NCBI RefSeq assembly: GCF_024508335.1
Contig: NZ_CP101988.1
Coordinates: 1,674,001-1,738,000, forward strand
DNA: 64,000 nt
Direction: 5' to 3'
DNA from: Cellulomonas chengniuliangii
GTDB taxonomy: Bacteria; Actinomycetota; Actinomycetes; Actinomycetales; Cellulomonadaceae
Shown here in pieces: positions 8,720-18,663 of the stretch. Made by a program: the position numbers and the translations under genes. Positions within the stretch are counted from its first letter, which is position 1. The number at the start of each line of letters is the position of its first letter. The notes beneath the pieces were generated by a model that did not search any database, was not told where the DNA came from, and saw only the letters and a program-made list of their open reading frames with translations.

Positions 8720-9187
8720 TCAGTCCTGCGCGAGCCGCGCGGGGAAGCCGCCCGTCGCGATGGGGCCCCACTGGTCGATCGTGACCCGGATGAGCGACTT
8801 GCCCTGGTGCGCCATCGCGGCCCGGTACTCGTCCCAGTCGGGGTGCTCGCCCGCGATGCACCGGTAGTACTCGACGAGCGGCTCGACCGACTCGGGCAGG
8901 TCCAGGACCTCGGCCGTGCCGTCCACCTGGACGTACGGCCCGTCGAAGTCGTCCGACAGCACGCACAACGACACCGCGGGGGAACGGCGGGCGTTCACCG
9001 CCTTCGCCCGGTCCGGGTAGGTCGAGATGACGATCCGCCCGGCGCCGTCGACTCCGCAGGCCACCGGCGACATCTGCGGCGCCCCCGAGGCGCGCTGTGT
9101 CATCAGCACCGCGTGATGGCGGACGCGGAGGAAGTCGAGCAGCTCCTCCCGCGGCACGCGTCGGGCTGTGGCGATGGCACGGGGCAC
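8720..9187 (-). CDS. PPOX-class (F420-dependent) oxidoreductase
   Basis: A 155-residue split-beta-barrel flavin/F420-binding protein of the pyridoxamine-phosphate-oxidase-like group. Motifs typical of the actinobacterial F420-dependent branch are present: ELLDFLRVRHHAVL, SPVACGVD, STYPDRAKAVNARR, then FDGPYVQVDGTAEV and the AGEHPDWDEY tail. It probably uses reduced F420 to reduce small substrates; the physiological one is unknown. GTG at 9187 is preferred because GGAG lies six bases upstream. A TTG at 9199 would add four residues. No operon partner is evident: it converges on 8683 and diverges from the transporter at 9283. Confidence 0.88.
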   Translation of the reverse strand: MPRAIATARRVPREELLDFLRVRHHAVLMTQRASGAPQMSPVACGVDGAGRIVISTYPDRAKAVNARRSPAVSLCVLSDDFDGPYVQVDGTAEVLDLPESVEPLVEYYRCIAGEHPDWDEYRAAMAHQGKSLIRVTIDQWGPIATGGFPARLAQD

Positions 9188-9270
9188 GGTGATCTCCAAC
9201 GGCGGAGCAGGTCAGGACGCCCTCATTATGCGGCCGCCCGTCCTGCCGCGCGGTCCCGTGGGGGCGTGCC

Positions 9271-9276
9271 TACCGT
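9271..9276 (+). promoter_or_regulatory. Putative leaderless promoter -10 (TACCGT)
   Basis: TACCGT, six bases (GAGGAG), then ATG 9283. The same six bases look like a Shine-Dalgarno, but with no spacer they could not act as one, so a leaderless reading is the more consistent. Confidence 0.45.
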
Positions 9277-9282
9277 GAGGAG

Positions 9283-10935
9283 ATGAGCCCACGAGCGGGT
9301 GGCGGGGAGCCCGGGCAAAACCCCGCCGGATGGACCGCGCTCGTCTTCATCGGGCTCGGCCTGTCGATGATCGTCATGGACGTGACCATCGTCAACGTGT
9401 CGCTGCCGCAGATCATCGAGGATCTCGACATCAGCTCGATCGACTCGGAGTGGGTCCAGTCGATGTACTCGCTGGTGTTCGCGGCCTTGCTGATCACCTT
9501 CGGCCGCTTGGGCGACAAGGTGGGGCGCCGGACGGTGTTCGTCATCGGGTCCGTGGTCTTCGGCGTCGCCAGCGCGATCGCCACGCAGGTCGACACGGGT
9601 GCGCAGCTCATCGCGGTGCGGGCGCTGCAGGGCGTCGGCGGAGCGATGATCTCGCCGAACTCCCTGTCCTTGCTCAACTCGCTGTACCAGGGCCGGCGCC
9701 GCAACGTCGCGTTCGCGGTCTACGGGGCGATCCTCGCCGGCATGGCGGGCATCGGCCCGCTGCTCGGCGGCTACCTCACCGAGTACTACTCCTGGCGGCA
9801 CTCGTTCGGCGTGAACGTGCCCATCGCGATCGTCGTCATCATCGGCTGCCTGTGGTTCGTGCCGAACACCAAGGACGAGCACGCCCTCGGACGCGACTTG
9901 TGGGGGATGCTGCTCTCGGCCGTCGGCATCGGCGCACTGGTCTTCGGGCTGATCGAGGGCCGCACCGACGGGTGGTGGATCGCGATCCGCGACGTCCACC
10001 TGCTCGGCATCACGTTCACCGAGGGCGGCCTGTCCCCGGTGCCGATCGCGTTCGCCGTGGCCGTGGTGACCCTGGTCGGCCTGTGGTTCTTCGAGGAGGG
10101 GCGTCGGCGGCGCAAGGCGGCCCTGCTCATCGACATGACGTTGTTCAAGATCAAGTCGTTCGGGTTCGGCTCGCTCGTAGCGCTGATCGTCTCGCTTGGC
10201 GAGTTCGGCATCCTGTTCGCGCTGCCGCTGTTCGTGCAGAACGCCCTCGGGTACAGCCCGCTCAGCTCGGGGGCTCTCACGGCCTCGGTCGCGGCAGGGG
10301 CCCTGGTCGCGGGCGCCACGGCTGCCCAGCTCGCCAACCGCACGAGCCCGCGCGCCGTGACCCGGCTCGGCATGGCCCTCGAGGTCGCTGGGATCGTCAG
10401 CCTCGGCCTGGTGGTCTCGGCCCACGTTCCGCGCTGGCACATGGTGGTGTGCCTCGTCGTGTACGGCGTGGGCATCGGACTCGCCCAGTCCCAGCTCGTC
10501 AACATCATCCTGGGCAAAGTGCCTGTCGAGGAGAGCGGGCAGGCCTCGGGAACCGAGGCGACCGCGCGGCGGATCGGCACCGCGCTGGGCAGCGCCGTCG
10601 TCGGCACGGTCCTGTTCGTGGGCTTGCAGTCCGACACCGAGAGGAAGGTCGGCGAGGTCGAGGGCGTGACGGCGGAGCAGGCCACCGAGATCGGGAAGGC
10701 CGTGGAGGACTCCGACGGGGTGGCCATCTCCGAGCTCGCACGCCAGCCCGGGGGAGAGGCCGTCGCCGAGGCGTCGCGGGAGGCCTTCGCGGAGGCGTTG
10801 CGACGCACCGCGTTCGTCGCCGGTGGGCTGGTCGCGGTGGGCTTGGCCACCACCGCGGTGCTGCCGTCGGGGAGGCCCGAGGACACCGTGAGGCGGAGCC
10901 CCTCGGGGCCACGCCGGAGTCCGACCCGCACGTGA
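9283..10935 (+). CDS. MFS transporter, DHA2 (EmrB/QacA) family drug exporter
   Basis: A 550-residue integral membrane protein with about 14 predicted helices. The first helix carries the DHA2 motif MDVTIVNVSLPQI, and the loop between helices 2 and 3 has the MFS signature GRLGDKVGRR. Motif C (GIGPLLGG) of proton antiporters is also present. A short charged region (about 455-500) lies before the last helix, and the C-terminal tail is Arg/Ser/Pro-rich. It probably exports amphipathic drugs using the proton gradient; the substrate is unknown. The stop overlaps the GTG of the next gene (GTGA at 10932), so the two are translationally coupled. Confidence 0.92.
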   Translation: MSPRAGGGEPGQNPAGWTALVFIGLGLSMIVMDVTIVNVSLPQIIEDLDISSIDSEWVQSMYSLVFAALLITFGRLGDKVGRRTVFVIGSVVFGVASAIATQVDTGAQLIAVRALQGVGGAMISPNSLSLLNSLYQGRRRNVAFAVYGAILAGMAGIGPLLGGYLTEYYSWRHSFGVNVPIAIVVIIGCLWFVPNTKDEHALGRDLWGMLLSAVGIGALVFGLIEGRTDGWWIAIRDVHLLGITFTEGGLSPVPIAFAVAVVTLVGLWFFEEGRRRRKAALLIDMTLFKIKSFGFGSLVALIVSLGEFGILFALPLFVQNALGYSPLSSGALTASVAAGALVAGATAAQLANRTSPRAVTRLGMALEVAGIVSLGLVVSAHVPRWHMVVCLVVYGVGIGLAQSQLVNIILGKVPVEESGQASGTEATARRIGTALGSAVVGTVLFVGLQSDTERKVGEVEGVTAEQATEIGKAVEDSDGVAISELARQPGGEAVAEASREAFAEALRRTAFVAGGLVAVGLATTAVLPSGRPEDTVRRSPSGPRRSPTRT

Positions 10936-11594
10936 GCGTCCTCGCCTTCGACGGGCACATCGCGGCGCTGGGCGCAGTGAGCGGCGTGCGCCTAGTGGTC
11001 GGGCGCTGGCTGCGCAGCCCGTTCGGCCGCTTCGCCGACGTCATGGTGTCCCTCGCCGACGGCCGGCGGCTCCTGCTGGCGCCCACCGACGCGGTCGCCG
11101 ATCTCGTCGCCACCACGTACTCCTTCGACGAGGTCCACCTGGCGCCCGTGGTGGTGGGCGCCGATCCGCGGCTCCGGACGTGGCGGGTGACAGCGGGACC
11201 GCTCGAGGCCCGGTTCCGCATCGGCGGACGCACCGCGCTGGGCCGGGTCCTGCACGCCGTGCCCGGCCAGGTCAGCGGCAGCCGCCTGTTCGCGGGCGCC
11301 GTCGACCCGATCGCGCGGGCCGTCCTCCCCGGGGTGCGCACGTCCGGAAGCGCCGGCCACGGGCGTCACGAGTGGTACGCGGCCTCTGACCAGCACGCCA
11401 TCACCGACGCGCAGTGCTCGTGGGGAGGGCGGGACCTGGGGGGGCTCGCCGACGTCCACCCGCCGGTCGCCTTCGGATTCGGCTCGGCGCCCCGCCAGCC
11501 GTCCGTGACCCGGCTGACGACGTACGTGCGGGCGCCGGACGCGACCAGCGCCGTGCGTCCGCGCAATGCCGGACAGCGACGCCCCGGACCTTGA
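10932..11594 (+). CDS. Conserved actinobacterial hypothetical protein
   Basis: A 220-residue cytoplasmic protein with no signal peptide or membrane helix. I recognise no catalytic motif. The most distinctive block is about residues 110-165 (SRLFAGAVDPIARAVLPGVR, then GHGRHEWYAASDQHAI), with His, Glu, Tyr and Asp clustered as if forming a binding site. A second block near the end reads PVAFGFGSAPRQPSVTRLTT. The start is GTG at 10932, overlapping the stop of the DHA2 exporter. That suggests an accessory role to the transporter, or merely shared transcription. Coding is sure from codon bias; function is unknown. Confidence 0.8.
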   Translation: MSVLAFDGHIAALGAVSGVRLVVGRWLRSPFGRFADVMVSLADGRRLLLAPTDAVADLVATTYSFDEVHLAPVVVGADPRLRTWRVTAGPLEARFRIGGRTALGRVLHAVPGQVSGSRLFAGAVDPIARAVLPGVRTSGSAGHGRHEWYAASDQHAITDAQCSWGGRDLGGLADVHPPVAFGFGSAPRQPSVTRLTTYVRAPDATSAVRPRNAGQRRPGP

Positions 11595-11600
11595 CTAGGA
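11595..11600 (+). promoter_or_regulatory. Putative aspS promoter -10 (TAGGAT)
   Basis: TAGGAT lies directly after the stop of the preceding gene, about 50 bases before the aspS start. It leaves room for a short 5' leader that includes GGAAGGA. Confidence 0.45.
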
Positions 11601-11652
11601 TCAGGTGGGCGCGTCCCCGCGCGCCTCCCCGTTCGTCCCGGAAGGACTCTTC

Positions 11653-13428
11653 GTGCTCCGCACCCACACCGCCGGCTCGCTCCGAGCCGAGCACATCGGC
11701 ACCACCGTCACCCTCACGGGCTGGGTGGACCGGCGACGGGATCACGGTGGGGTGGCTTTCATCGACCTGCGCGACGCCTCGGGCATCGCCCAGGTCGTCA
11801 TTCGTGACGAGGCCGTGGCCCACGGGCTCCGCAACGAGTACGTGCTGCAGGTGACCGGCCAGGTCGGCCGGCGCCCCGAGGGCAACGAGAACCCCAACCT
11901 CGCCACGGGCGAGATCGAGGTCGTGGCCGACGACGTCGTGGTGCTCAACGAGGCGGCGCCGCTGCCCTTCCAGGTGTCGTCCGCGCTCGACGAGTCCATC
12001 GGTGAGGAGGCGCGCCTCAAGCACCGCTACCTCGACCTGCGCCGCCCGGCCCCCGCGCACGCGATGCGGCTGCGCTCCAAGGCGAACCAGGCCGCGCGCC
12101 GCGTGCTCGACGCGCACGACTTCGTCGAGATCGAGACGCCGACCCTCACGCGGTCCACGCCCGAGGGCGCCCGGGACTTCGTCGTCCCCGCGCGACTGGC
12201 GCCCGGATCCTGGTACGCGCTGCCGCAGTCGCCCCAGCTGTTCAAGCAGCTGCTCATGGTCGCGGGCATGGAGCGCTACTACCAGATCGCCCGCTGCTAC
12301 CGCGACGAGGACTTCCGCGCCGACCGGCAGCCCGAGTTCACCCAGCTCGACGTCGAGATGAGCTTCGTCGAGCAGGACGACGTCATCGCGCTGGGCGAGC
12401 AGATCCTGGTCGCCCTGTGGGAGCTGATCGGGTACACGATCCCCGCCCCGATCCCGCGCATGACGTTCGCCGACGCCATGAACCGCTTCGGCAGCGACAA
12501 GCCCGATCTGCGGTTCGGCCTCGAGCTCGTCGAGCTGACCGACTACTTCACCGACACCCCGTTCCGGGTCTTCCAGGCGCCGTACGTCGGCGCCGTGGTC
12601 CAGCCTGGCGGCGCGTCGACGCCGCGCCGTGGCTTCGACGCCTGGCAGGAGTGGGCCAAGCAGCGCGGCGCCAAGGGCCTCGCCTACGTGACCGTCTCCG
12701 AGACGGGCGAGCTCGCCGGCCCGGTCGCGAAGAACCTGTCGGAGGCCGAGCGCGCCGGGCTCGTCGAGGCCGTCGGCGCCAAGCCTGGTGACGCTGTCTT
12801 CTTCGCCGCGGGCAAGCGCACCCAGGCCCAGGAGCTGCTGGGCGCCGCCCGGCTCGAGATCGGGCGCCGCGCGGGCCTCATCGACCCGGACGCGTGGGCC
12901 TTCGTGTGGGTCGTCGACGCCCCACTGTTCAAGCCGACCGGCGAGGACGACGACGTGGCCGTCGGCGAGGGCGCCTGGACTGCGGTGCACCACGCGTTCA
13001 CGTCCCCGACGCCCGAGTGGATCGACACGTTCGAGCAGGACCCGGGCTCGGCGCTGGCCTACGCCTACGACATCGTGTGCAACGGCAACGAGATCGGCGG
13101 GGGCTCCATTCGTATCCACCGCCGGGACGTGCAGGAGCGCGTCTTCCGGATCATGGGGATCGGCGAGGAGGAGGCCCAGGAGAAGTTCGGCTTCCTGCTC
13201 GACGCCTTCCAGTTCGGCGCGCCGCCGCACGGTGGGATCGCGTTCGGCTGGGACCGCATCGTCGCCCTGCTGACCCGGTCGGAGTCCATCCGCGACGTCA
13301 TCGCGTTCCCGAAGTCGGGCGGCGGCTATGACCCGCTCACGGGAGCCCCGGCCCCGATCACGGCCGCGCAGCGCCGTGAGGCCGGCGTCGACGCCAAGCC
13401 GAAGCCCGCGGCCGTCGAGGCGGAGTGA
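11653..13428 (+). CDS. aspS: Aspartyl-tRNA synthetase
   Basis: A 591-residue class IIb synthetase of the bacterial type. The N-terminal OB-fold anticodon-binding domain (about 1-110: [20 protein letters not shown]) precedes the catalytic core. Motif 2 is [23 protein letters not shown] insertion domain follows (about 290-420), and motif 3 is [17 protein letters not shown] at 11653 is preferred to an in-frame start 16 codons upstream because it follows GGAAGGA at good spacing and matches the usual N-terminus. Whether it also misacylates tRNA-Asn (non-discriminating) cannot be decided here. A strong hairpin follows the gene. Confidence 0.96.
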   Translation: MLRTHTAGSLRAEHIGTTVTLTGWVDRRRDHGGVAFIDLRDASGIAQVVIRDEAVAHGLRNEYVLQVTGQVGRRPEGNENPNLATGEIEVVADDVVVLNEAAPLPFQVSSALDESIGEEARLKHRYLDLRRPAPAHAMRLRSKANQAARRVLDAHDFVEIETPTLTRSTPEGARDFVVPARLAPGSWYALPQSPQLFKQLLMVAGMERYYQIARCYRDEDFRADRQPEFTQLDVEMSFVEQDDVIALGEQILVALWELIGYTIPAPIPRMTFADAMNRFGSDKPDLRFGLELVELTDYFTDTPFRVFQAPYVGAVVQPGGASTPRRGFDAWQEWAKQRGAKGLAYVTVSETGELAGPVAKNLSEAERAGLVEAVGAKPGDAVFFAAGKRTQAQELLGAARLEIGRRAGLIDPDAWAFVWVVDAPLFKPTGEDDDVAVGEGAWTAVHHAFTSPTPEWIDTFEQDPGSALAYAYDIVCNGNEIGGGSIRIHRRDVQERVFRIMGIGEEEAQEKFGFLLDAFQFGAPPHGGIAFGWDRIVALLTRSESIRDVIAFPKSGGGYDPLTGAPAPITAAQRREAGVDAKPKPAAVEAE

Positions 13429-13453
13429 CCCGGGGCTGACCAGCGCGCTCTGC

Positions 13454-13488
13454 GGGGCCGGGAACCGCGTCACGCGGGTCCCGGCCCC
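13454..13488. terminator. Hairpin between convergent aspS and exonuclease genes
   Basis: GGGGCCGGGA pairs with TCCCGGCCCC and, after one mismatch, CCGCG pairs with CGCGG around a TCA loop. It is symmetrical and could end transcription from both sides, but no T-tract follows. Confidence 0.65.
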
Positions 13489-13539
13489 TCAGCGTCGGCT
13501 CGATGGGCTCAGCCCGCCCGAGGGCGGCGAACGCCCGGA

Positions 13540-14676
13540 CTAGAAGAGCGTGTCAGCGGTCCACGGGTCCACCGGGTCGGTGACCGCCGCAGCGACGAGG
13601 GGCGCCGCGCCGGGCGCCTCGTCGGAGGACGCACCGCGGGACGCGGCATCGTGGGGAGCGGCATCGCTGGCGCTCTCGGCGGGCTGCGGGGCGCCTTCGC
13701 GCGCCGCCGGCGCCCATGAGGAGGCGCCACGGCGGGGCGCGGGCTCGTCGACCCCGCACAGCACCCGCCCGGCGTACCCCACCAGAGAGGTCAGCTCGAG
13801 GGCGGCGAGGGCTGCGGTGACCTTGCCATGGTCCAGCGGCAGGTGGCCGACCCCGGCAGGCTCCCAGCCCAGACCCAGGGGGATGTCGGTGCGCATGGTC
13901 ATGATCTCGACGTTGCCCCAGAACGCGGCCCGAGCCTCTGGGCTGGCCAGCTTCCCGACGACGGCCTTGCCCACCTCTGCGGCCACCCGCGCGCCGGCGT
14001 TCGTGTCGATGTCCGCGAGCGCGGCCTCGACGCTGCCGAAGGCGTTGAGCAGCTTGGTGGCGGTCTTCTCGCCGATGCCCCGTACGCCGGTGAGGTTGTC
14101 GGAGGTGTCGCCGCGCATCGCCGCGTACTGCCGGTACTGGCCGGGCTGGATGCCGATCATCATCGTCAGCCGCTCGGGGGTGAGGAGGGGGGAGGCCTCG
14201 ATGCCGCCGTTGATGACGCGCAGCACGGAGGTGCTGGGGTCGATGAGGCCGAAGGAGTCGCGGTCGGAGGTGACGACGACGGTGGACCAGCCGGCGGCCC
14301 GGGCCTGCGCGGCCGCTGAGGCGAGGACGTCGTCGGCCTCGAGGCCCTCAGGGACCACGACCTCGACGCCGGCGTCGCGGAGCAGGTCGGCGGTGAGCTG
14401 GAGCTGGTGGACGAGCTCGGGGGCCTTGGGGCCGCGTGTTGCCTTGTAGTGGGGGTGGGCGGCCTTGCGGGCGCTGGTGGTGTGGTCGTCGAAGCCCACG
14501 ACCAGGGCGTCGGCGCCGACCCGGTCGACTGCGCCGAGCAGCTGCGACACGAAGCCCTTGACGGCCCAGGTCGGGCGCCCGTCGCGGGTGGCGAGCTGGG
14601 TGCCGAGCAGGGCGTGGAACGAGCGGTGGACGAGGGAGTTCCCGTCCACCGCGAGGAGGGTGCGTGTCGCGGTCAT
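13540..14676 (-). CDS. Stand-alone 5'-3' exonuclease (PolA N-terminal-domain-like)
   Basis: A 378-residue flap-type nuclease. The PIN-like domain runs from LLAVDGNSLVHRSFHAL at the N-terminus through EADDVLASAA and VVTSDRDSF, whose acidic residues bind the metals. A helix-hairpin-helix follows (GDTSDNLTGVRGIGEKTATKLL, about 185-206). The last ~75 residues are low complexity (Ala, Pro, Ser, Asp) and end in DPWTADTLF. There is no polymerase domain, so it would act alone on flaps or RNA primers. It follows the MMPL gene by 46 bases on the same strand and may share its transcript. No good Shine-Dalgarno precedes the ATG. Confidence 0.9.
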   Translation of the reverse strand: MTATRTLLAVDGNSLVHRSFHALLGTQLATRDGRPTWAVKGFVSQLLGAVDRVGADALVVGFDDHTTSARKAAHPHYKATRGPKAPELVHQLQLTADLLRDAGVEVVVPEGLEADDVLASAAAQARAAGWSTVVVTSDRDSFGLIDPSTSVLRVINGGIEASPLLTPERLTMMIGIQPGQYRQYAAMRGDTSDNLTGVRGIGEKTATKLLNAFGSVEAALADIDTNAGARVAAEVGKAVVGKLASPEARAAFWGNVEIMTMRTDIPLGLGWEPAGVGHLPLDHGKVTAALAALELTSLVGYAGRVLCGVDEPAPRRGASSWAPAAREGAPQPAESASDAAPHDAASRGASSDEAPGAAPLVAAAVTDPVDPWTADTLF

Positions 14677-14722
14677 GTCTCGGCTCTGTCGCAGGAGGGG
14701 TGTCGCAGGGTGCGCTGGGGTG

Positions 14723-16969
14723 TCAGTGGGTGATGGAGAGCTTGTCGTAGACCCGGCGCAGGAACGCTGGCGCCCACCAGTTGACGTTGCCGAGGATGGT
14801 CATGGTGGCGGGGACGAGCAGCATCCGGACGATGGTGGCGTCGATCAGCACGGCGACGGCGAGTGCGAAGCCGACCTCTTTGATGACCAGGAGCTTGCCG
14901 GCGATGAAGCCGGCGAAGACCACGATGATGATGAGCGCGGCGGAGGTGATGATGCGTCCGGAGCGTTGCAGGCCGAGTCGCACCGCGTCGTCGTTGGACA
15001 GGCCGGCGTCGTGGAGCTCCTTGATCCGGGAGAGCAGGAAGACCTCGTAGTCCATGGCCAGGCCGAAGGCGAACGCGACGACGAGGGCCACGACGTAGGT
15101 CTCGATGCCGCCGGTGGACGTGAAGCCCAGGAGGCCGGAGAGGTGGCCGTCTTGGAACGCCCAGACAAGAACGCCCAGGGAGGCCGCGATGGACAGCGCG
15201 TTGGTGAGGAGCGCCTTGATGGGGATCGCGACGGATCCGGTCATGAGGAACAGCAGCACGAGGGTGGCGACGGCGACGATGCCGATGGCCCACGGCGCGC
15301 GGTCGGCGAGCGCGGCGGTGAAGTCGATCTGGCCTGCTGCCTGTCCTGTGACCCAGCTGGGGAATGGCGGGTCGAGGTCTCTGATCTCGCGCACGACGTG
15401 CTGGGAGGTGCGGTCGCCAGGGTCGCTGGTGTCCGGGCGCACCCCGATGACCACGTAGGAGCCCATGGGGGTGGGCGTGTCGACCGAGGCGACGTCGTCG
15501 AGGGTGGCGATGTCGCCGGCCCAGGCGGTGGCCTCGTCGAGGGACGCCTCGGCGACGACCGTGACGGCCGCGGAGGTGGCCGCCGGGTAGTCGTCGGCGA
15601 GGGTGGTGACGTAGTCGCGCTGGGTGCTGCCGATGGGGAGCAGCTGGGTGGTGGAGTTGCGGAGCTCGATGTGGGCGAGGGGGGAGGCGAGGGCGCCGAG
15701 CAGGACGACGGTGCCGAGCACGACCCACCAGGGGTGGCGCTGCACCCTGGCGGCGAGCCGGGAGAAGGCGCCCTCCTCGGAGCGGACGTCGGCGGTGTGC
15801 CGGAGGATGCCGCGGGCGCCAGGGACCTTGGACAGCAGCCCTGGGCGTGCGAGGCGCCGGCCGAAGATGACCAGCAGCGCGGGGACGAGGGTGAGCGCCG
15901 TGGCGACGGCGACCAGCACGATGAGGACGCCGGCCGCGCCGAAGGCCCGCAGGATCTCGGGGCGGAAGGCCAGCAGGCCGGCGATCGAGATGGCGACCGT
16001 GAGCGCGGAGAAGGTGACGGTGCGCCCCGCGGTGGCCATGGTGCGGGTGAGGGCGGTGACCACGGTGCCGTCGCCGCGGCGGCGCCGGGCGCGCTCCCCG
16101 CCGTCGTCGTCGACGAGGTGGTGCAGCTCCTCGCGGAACCGGGAGACGATCAGCAGGCCGTAGTCGATGCAGAGCCCGAGTCCGAGCAACGTCACGACGT
16201 TGACCACGGACGAGTCGAGGTCCATCACATAGGAGATGCCCAGCAAGGCCCCGAGCCCGAAGGCGATGGACGCGATCGCGCCGACCATCGGCATGGCCGC
16301 GGCGAGGAACCCGCCGAAGACCAGCACCATGATCGCGAGGGCGACGGGAAGGGCGATGGCCTCGCCGGTGGCGAGGTCCTTCTCGACCTGGCTGGTGATG
16401 GCCTCGAAGATCAGGGTGGTGCCGCCGACGATGCCGGTCGCGCCCGGGGCGACCGCCTGCAACGTGCCCGGGAGGGTCTCGAGCACCTGCTCGACCTCGT
16501 CGAGCGCGACCTCCTCGTCCTCGGGGGACAGGTCCGGCTCGAGGGCGACGACGATGAGGAACCCGTCGCCGTCCTTGGCGATGAGCGGGGCGGCCGCGGG
16601 GTTGGCGGCGCCGTTGGGCAGGGCGAGCGGGTCGATGACGGACGCGACCCCGGGGATCTGCGCCAGCTCGTCGCGCGCGGGGGCCAGCGCCGTCGCGACC
16701 TCCGGATCGGCGGGATCGACCCCGCTGACCGCCAGATTGAGGACGGCGCCCGAGCCGTCGGCCTCGGCGAGGATCTCGTCGGCCTCGGCGCTCTGCGATC
16801 CGGGCACGGCGGGCGCGCCGGTGGCGAGCCTGTCGAAGAGGCTCTCGCCGTGGACGCCGAACACGGCGAGGCCGAGCCCGAGTGCGGTGAGGACCACCCA
16901 GACCAGGATGGTCAGTCGTGGGTGGTGGGCGACGCGGCGGCCGAGGCTTTCGAACACGCGGGCCAGCAT
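14723..16969 (-). CDS. MMPL (RND-superfamily) membrane transporter
   Basis: A protein of about 748 residues with the duplicated RND plan: a helix, a large extracytoplasmic domain and a five-helix bundle, repeated once. GLGLCIDYGLLIVSRFREEL in the first bundle and AFAFGLAMDYEVFLLSRIKE in the second are the paired D-Y motifs that carry the proton relay in MMPL proteins. The substrate is unknown; relatives export lipids, siderophores or drugs. ATG at 16969 (MLARVFESLGRR) is chosen because it starts just before the basic segment and first helix. An ATG at 16996 is also in frame. Transcribed away from rarA. Confidence 0.92.
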   Translation of the reverse strand: MLARVFESLGRRVAHHPRLTILVWVVLTALGLGLAVFGVHGESLFDRLATGAPAVPGSQSAEADEILAEADGSGAVLNLAVSGVDPADPEVATALAPARDELAQIPGVASVIDPLALPNGAANPAAAPLIAKDGDGFLIVVALEPDLSPEDEEVALDEVEQVLETLPGTLQAVAPGATGIVGGTTLIFEAITSQVEKDLATGEAIALPVALAIMVLVFGGFLAAAMPMVGAIASIAFGLGALLGISYVMDLDSSVVNVVTLLGLGLCIDYGLLIVSRFREELHHLVDDDGGERARRRRGDGTVVTALTRTMATAGRTVTFSALTVAISIAGLLAFRPEILRAFGAAGVLIVLVAVATALTLVPALLVIFGRRLARPGLLSKVPGARGILRHTADVRSEEGAFSRLAARVQRHPWWVVLGTVVLLGALASPLAHIELRNSTTQLLPIGSTQRDYVTTLADDYPAATSAAVTVVAEASLDEATAWAGDIATLDDVASVDTPTPMGSYVVIGVRPDTSDPGDRTSQHVVREIRDLDPPFPSWVTGQAAGQIDFTAALADRAPWAIGIVAVATLVLLFLMTGSVAIPIKALLTNALSIAASLGVLVWAFQDGHLSGLLGFTSTGGIETYVVALVVAFAFGLAMDYEVFLLSRIKELHDAGLSNDDAVRLGLQRSGRIITSAALIIIVVFAGFIAGKLLVIKEVGFALAVAVLIDATIVRMLLVPATMTILGNVNWWAPAFLRRVYDKLSITH

Positions 16970-17031
16970 CGCAGCATCGAGCCTCGGCGCGCACATCTGG
17001 GGGCGTGGTGGGACCTGTCGGGGGACGTGCG

Positions 17032-17037
17032 TAGGCT
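17032..17037 (+). promoter_or_regulatory. Putative leaderless promoter -10 (TAGGCT)
   Basis: TAGGCT, six bases (CGCGCC), then the rarA ATG at 17044, with no Shine-Dalgarno. Confidence 0.5.
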
Positions 17038-17043
17038 CGCGCC

Positions 17044-18432
17044 ATGGACCTGTTCGACTCCGTCATCTCGACGGGGCAGGGGATCCCCGCGCCCGGCGCC
17101 GGCTCCCCCCTCGCCGTGCGCATGCGACCGCGCACCCTGGACGAGGTCGCCGGGCAAGGGCATCTGCTCGTGCCCGGGTCTCCGCTGCGTCGGCTCGTGG
17201 AGCCGGGCGACGGGGCTGCACGGCGCGCCGCCCCGAGCTCGGTGGTGCTGTGGGGGCCGCCCGGCACAGGCAAGACCACGTTGGCCTACCTCATCGCGAC
17301 GACGTCGGGGCGGCGTTTCGTCGAGCTCTCCGCCGTGACGGCGGGCGTCAAGGACGTGCGCGCGGTCATCGAGGCCGCCCGCCGCCGGCTCGCCTCGGAC
17401 GGGTCGGAGACGGTCCTGTTCATCGACGAGGTGCACCGCTTCACCAAGGCCCAGCAGGACGCGCTGCTGCCGAGTGTGGAGAACCGCTGGGTGACGCTCG
17501 TGGCCGCCACGACCGAGAACCCGAGCTTCTCCGTGAACTCCCCGCTGCTGTCCCGCTCGTTGCTGCTGACGCTGCGCCCGCTCGAGGTGGAGCACGTGCG
17601 GGCCCTGGTGCGCCGCGCGGTGGCCGACGAGCGCGGGCTGGGCGGCGCCGTCACGTTGGCGGACGACGCCGAGGAGCACCTGCTGCGACTGGCGGGAGGA
17701 GATGCCCGCAAGGCCCTGACGATCCTCGAGGCGGCCGCCGGCGCGGCCCTGTCCGACGGGGCCGATCGGGCTGACGGCGACGAGCCGGCGCCCGTGGGCA
17801 TCGACCTGGCGACGATGGAACGGGCGATCGACGTGGCCGCGGTCCGCTACGACCGCGACGGCGACCAGCACTACGACGTGATCAGCGCTTTCATCAAATC
17901 GATGCGCGGATCGGACGTGGACGCCGCGCTGCACTACCTCGCTCGGATGATCGCCGCGGGGGAGGACCCGCGGTTCATCGCCCGGCGCATCGTCATCGCC
18001 GCCGCGGAGGACGTCGGGATGGCGGACCCGAGCGCGCTGCAGACGGCGGTGGCCGCCGCGCAGGCGGTCGCGCTGATCGGGATGCCCGAGGCCAGCCTCA
18101 TTCTCGCCGAGGCGGTCGTCCACCTGGCCACCGCCCCCAAGTCCAACGCGTCCTACAAGGCCATCAACGCGGCGCTGGCCGACGTGCGCGCCGGGCGCAT
18201 CGGCTCGGTGCCCGACCACCTGCGCGACGCGCACTACCCCGGGGCCGGCGCCCTGGGCCACGGCCGCGGGTACGTCTACTCGCACGACGAGCCGCACGCC
18301 GTCGCGGCCCAGCAGTACCTGCCCGACGAGCTCGCGGGATCGCGCTACTACCAGCCGTCCGACCGCGGGTTCGAGCGCTCCGTGACCGACCGCCTCGAGC
18401 GGATCCGGTCCATCCTCGACCAGGGCCGCTGA
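17044..18432 (+). CDS. rarA: Replication-associated recombination protein A (RarA/MgsA)
   Basis: A 462-residue clamp-loader-like AAA+ ATPase that acts at stalled replication forks. Walker A is GPPGTGKTT (about residues 73-81), Walker B is LFIDEVHRF (about 141-149) and sensor 1 is AATTENPSF. The C-terminal tetramerisation region has [16 protein letters not shown] and the conserved [14 protein letters not shown]. The N-terminal line [14 protein letters not shown] is typical of the family. It lies in its usual actinobacterial position upstream of rpsD and alaS, with its own leaderless-looking promoter. Confidence 0.96.
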   Translation: MDLFDSVISTGQGIPAPGAGSPLAVRMRPRTLDEVAGQGHLLVPGSPLRRLVEPGDGAARRAAPSSVVLWGPPGTGKTTLAYLIATTSGRRFVELSAVTAGVKDVRAVIEAARRRLASDGSETVLFIDEVHRFTKAQQDALLPSVENRWVTLVAATTENPSFSVNSPLLSRSLLLTLRPLEVEHVRALVRRAVADERGLGGAVTLADDAEEHLLRLAGGDARKALTILEAAAGAALSDGADRADGDEPAPVGIDLATMERAIDVAAVRYDRDGDQHYDVISAFIKSMRGSDVDAALHYLARMIAAGEDPRFIARRIVIAAAEDVGMADPSALQTAVAAAQAVALIGMPEASLILAEAVVHLATAPKSNASYKAINAALADVRAGRIGSVPDHLRDAHYPGAGALGHGRGYVYSHDEPHAVAAQQYLPDELAGSRYYQPSDRGFERSVTDRLERIRSILDQGR

Positions 18433-18484
18433 CAGCGCCGCCCTTGCCGTGGCGGCCGATTGGGCCGTGCGGCGTCCCAGCCGG

Positions 18485-18663
18485 TAAGGTGGACCGGTCG
18501 TCAGGCGCGCATGCGCCCTGCGACCACCCTGGGGCCTCAGCCGCTACCACCAGGAACCTCCCTCAGCAGGATCAGGGGAGTGCCTGGCGTCCATGGTCGG
18601 CCCCACCCCGCGACACAGCTCCTGTGCGCGGGTGTGACGTCTACAACGACAGGAAGTACATCT
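18485..18663 (+). promoter_or_regulatory. rpsD promoter (TAAGGT) and ~170-base leader
   Basis: TAAGGT at 18485-18490 has a TTGGGC 19 bases upstream and reads as a sigma-70-type promoter. The long leader to GTG 18664 contains a GGCGC-GCAT-GCGCC hairpin near 18502-18515 and ends in AGGAAG. Ribosomal protein S4 autoregulates from its mRNA leader in other bacteria, so this leader is a candidate, but I cannot match it to a known S4-binding structure. Confidence 0.45.

Noticed and set aside
14465-17338. 957-codon plus-strand frame opposite the MMPL gene
   Set aside because: Gly/Asp/Glu/Arg-rich shadow of the membrane protein's hydrophobic codons; the MMPL frame has all family motifs.
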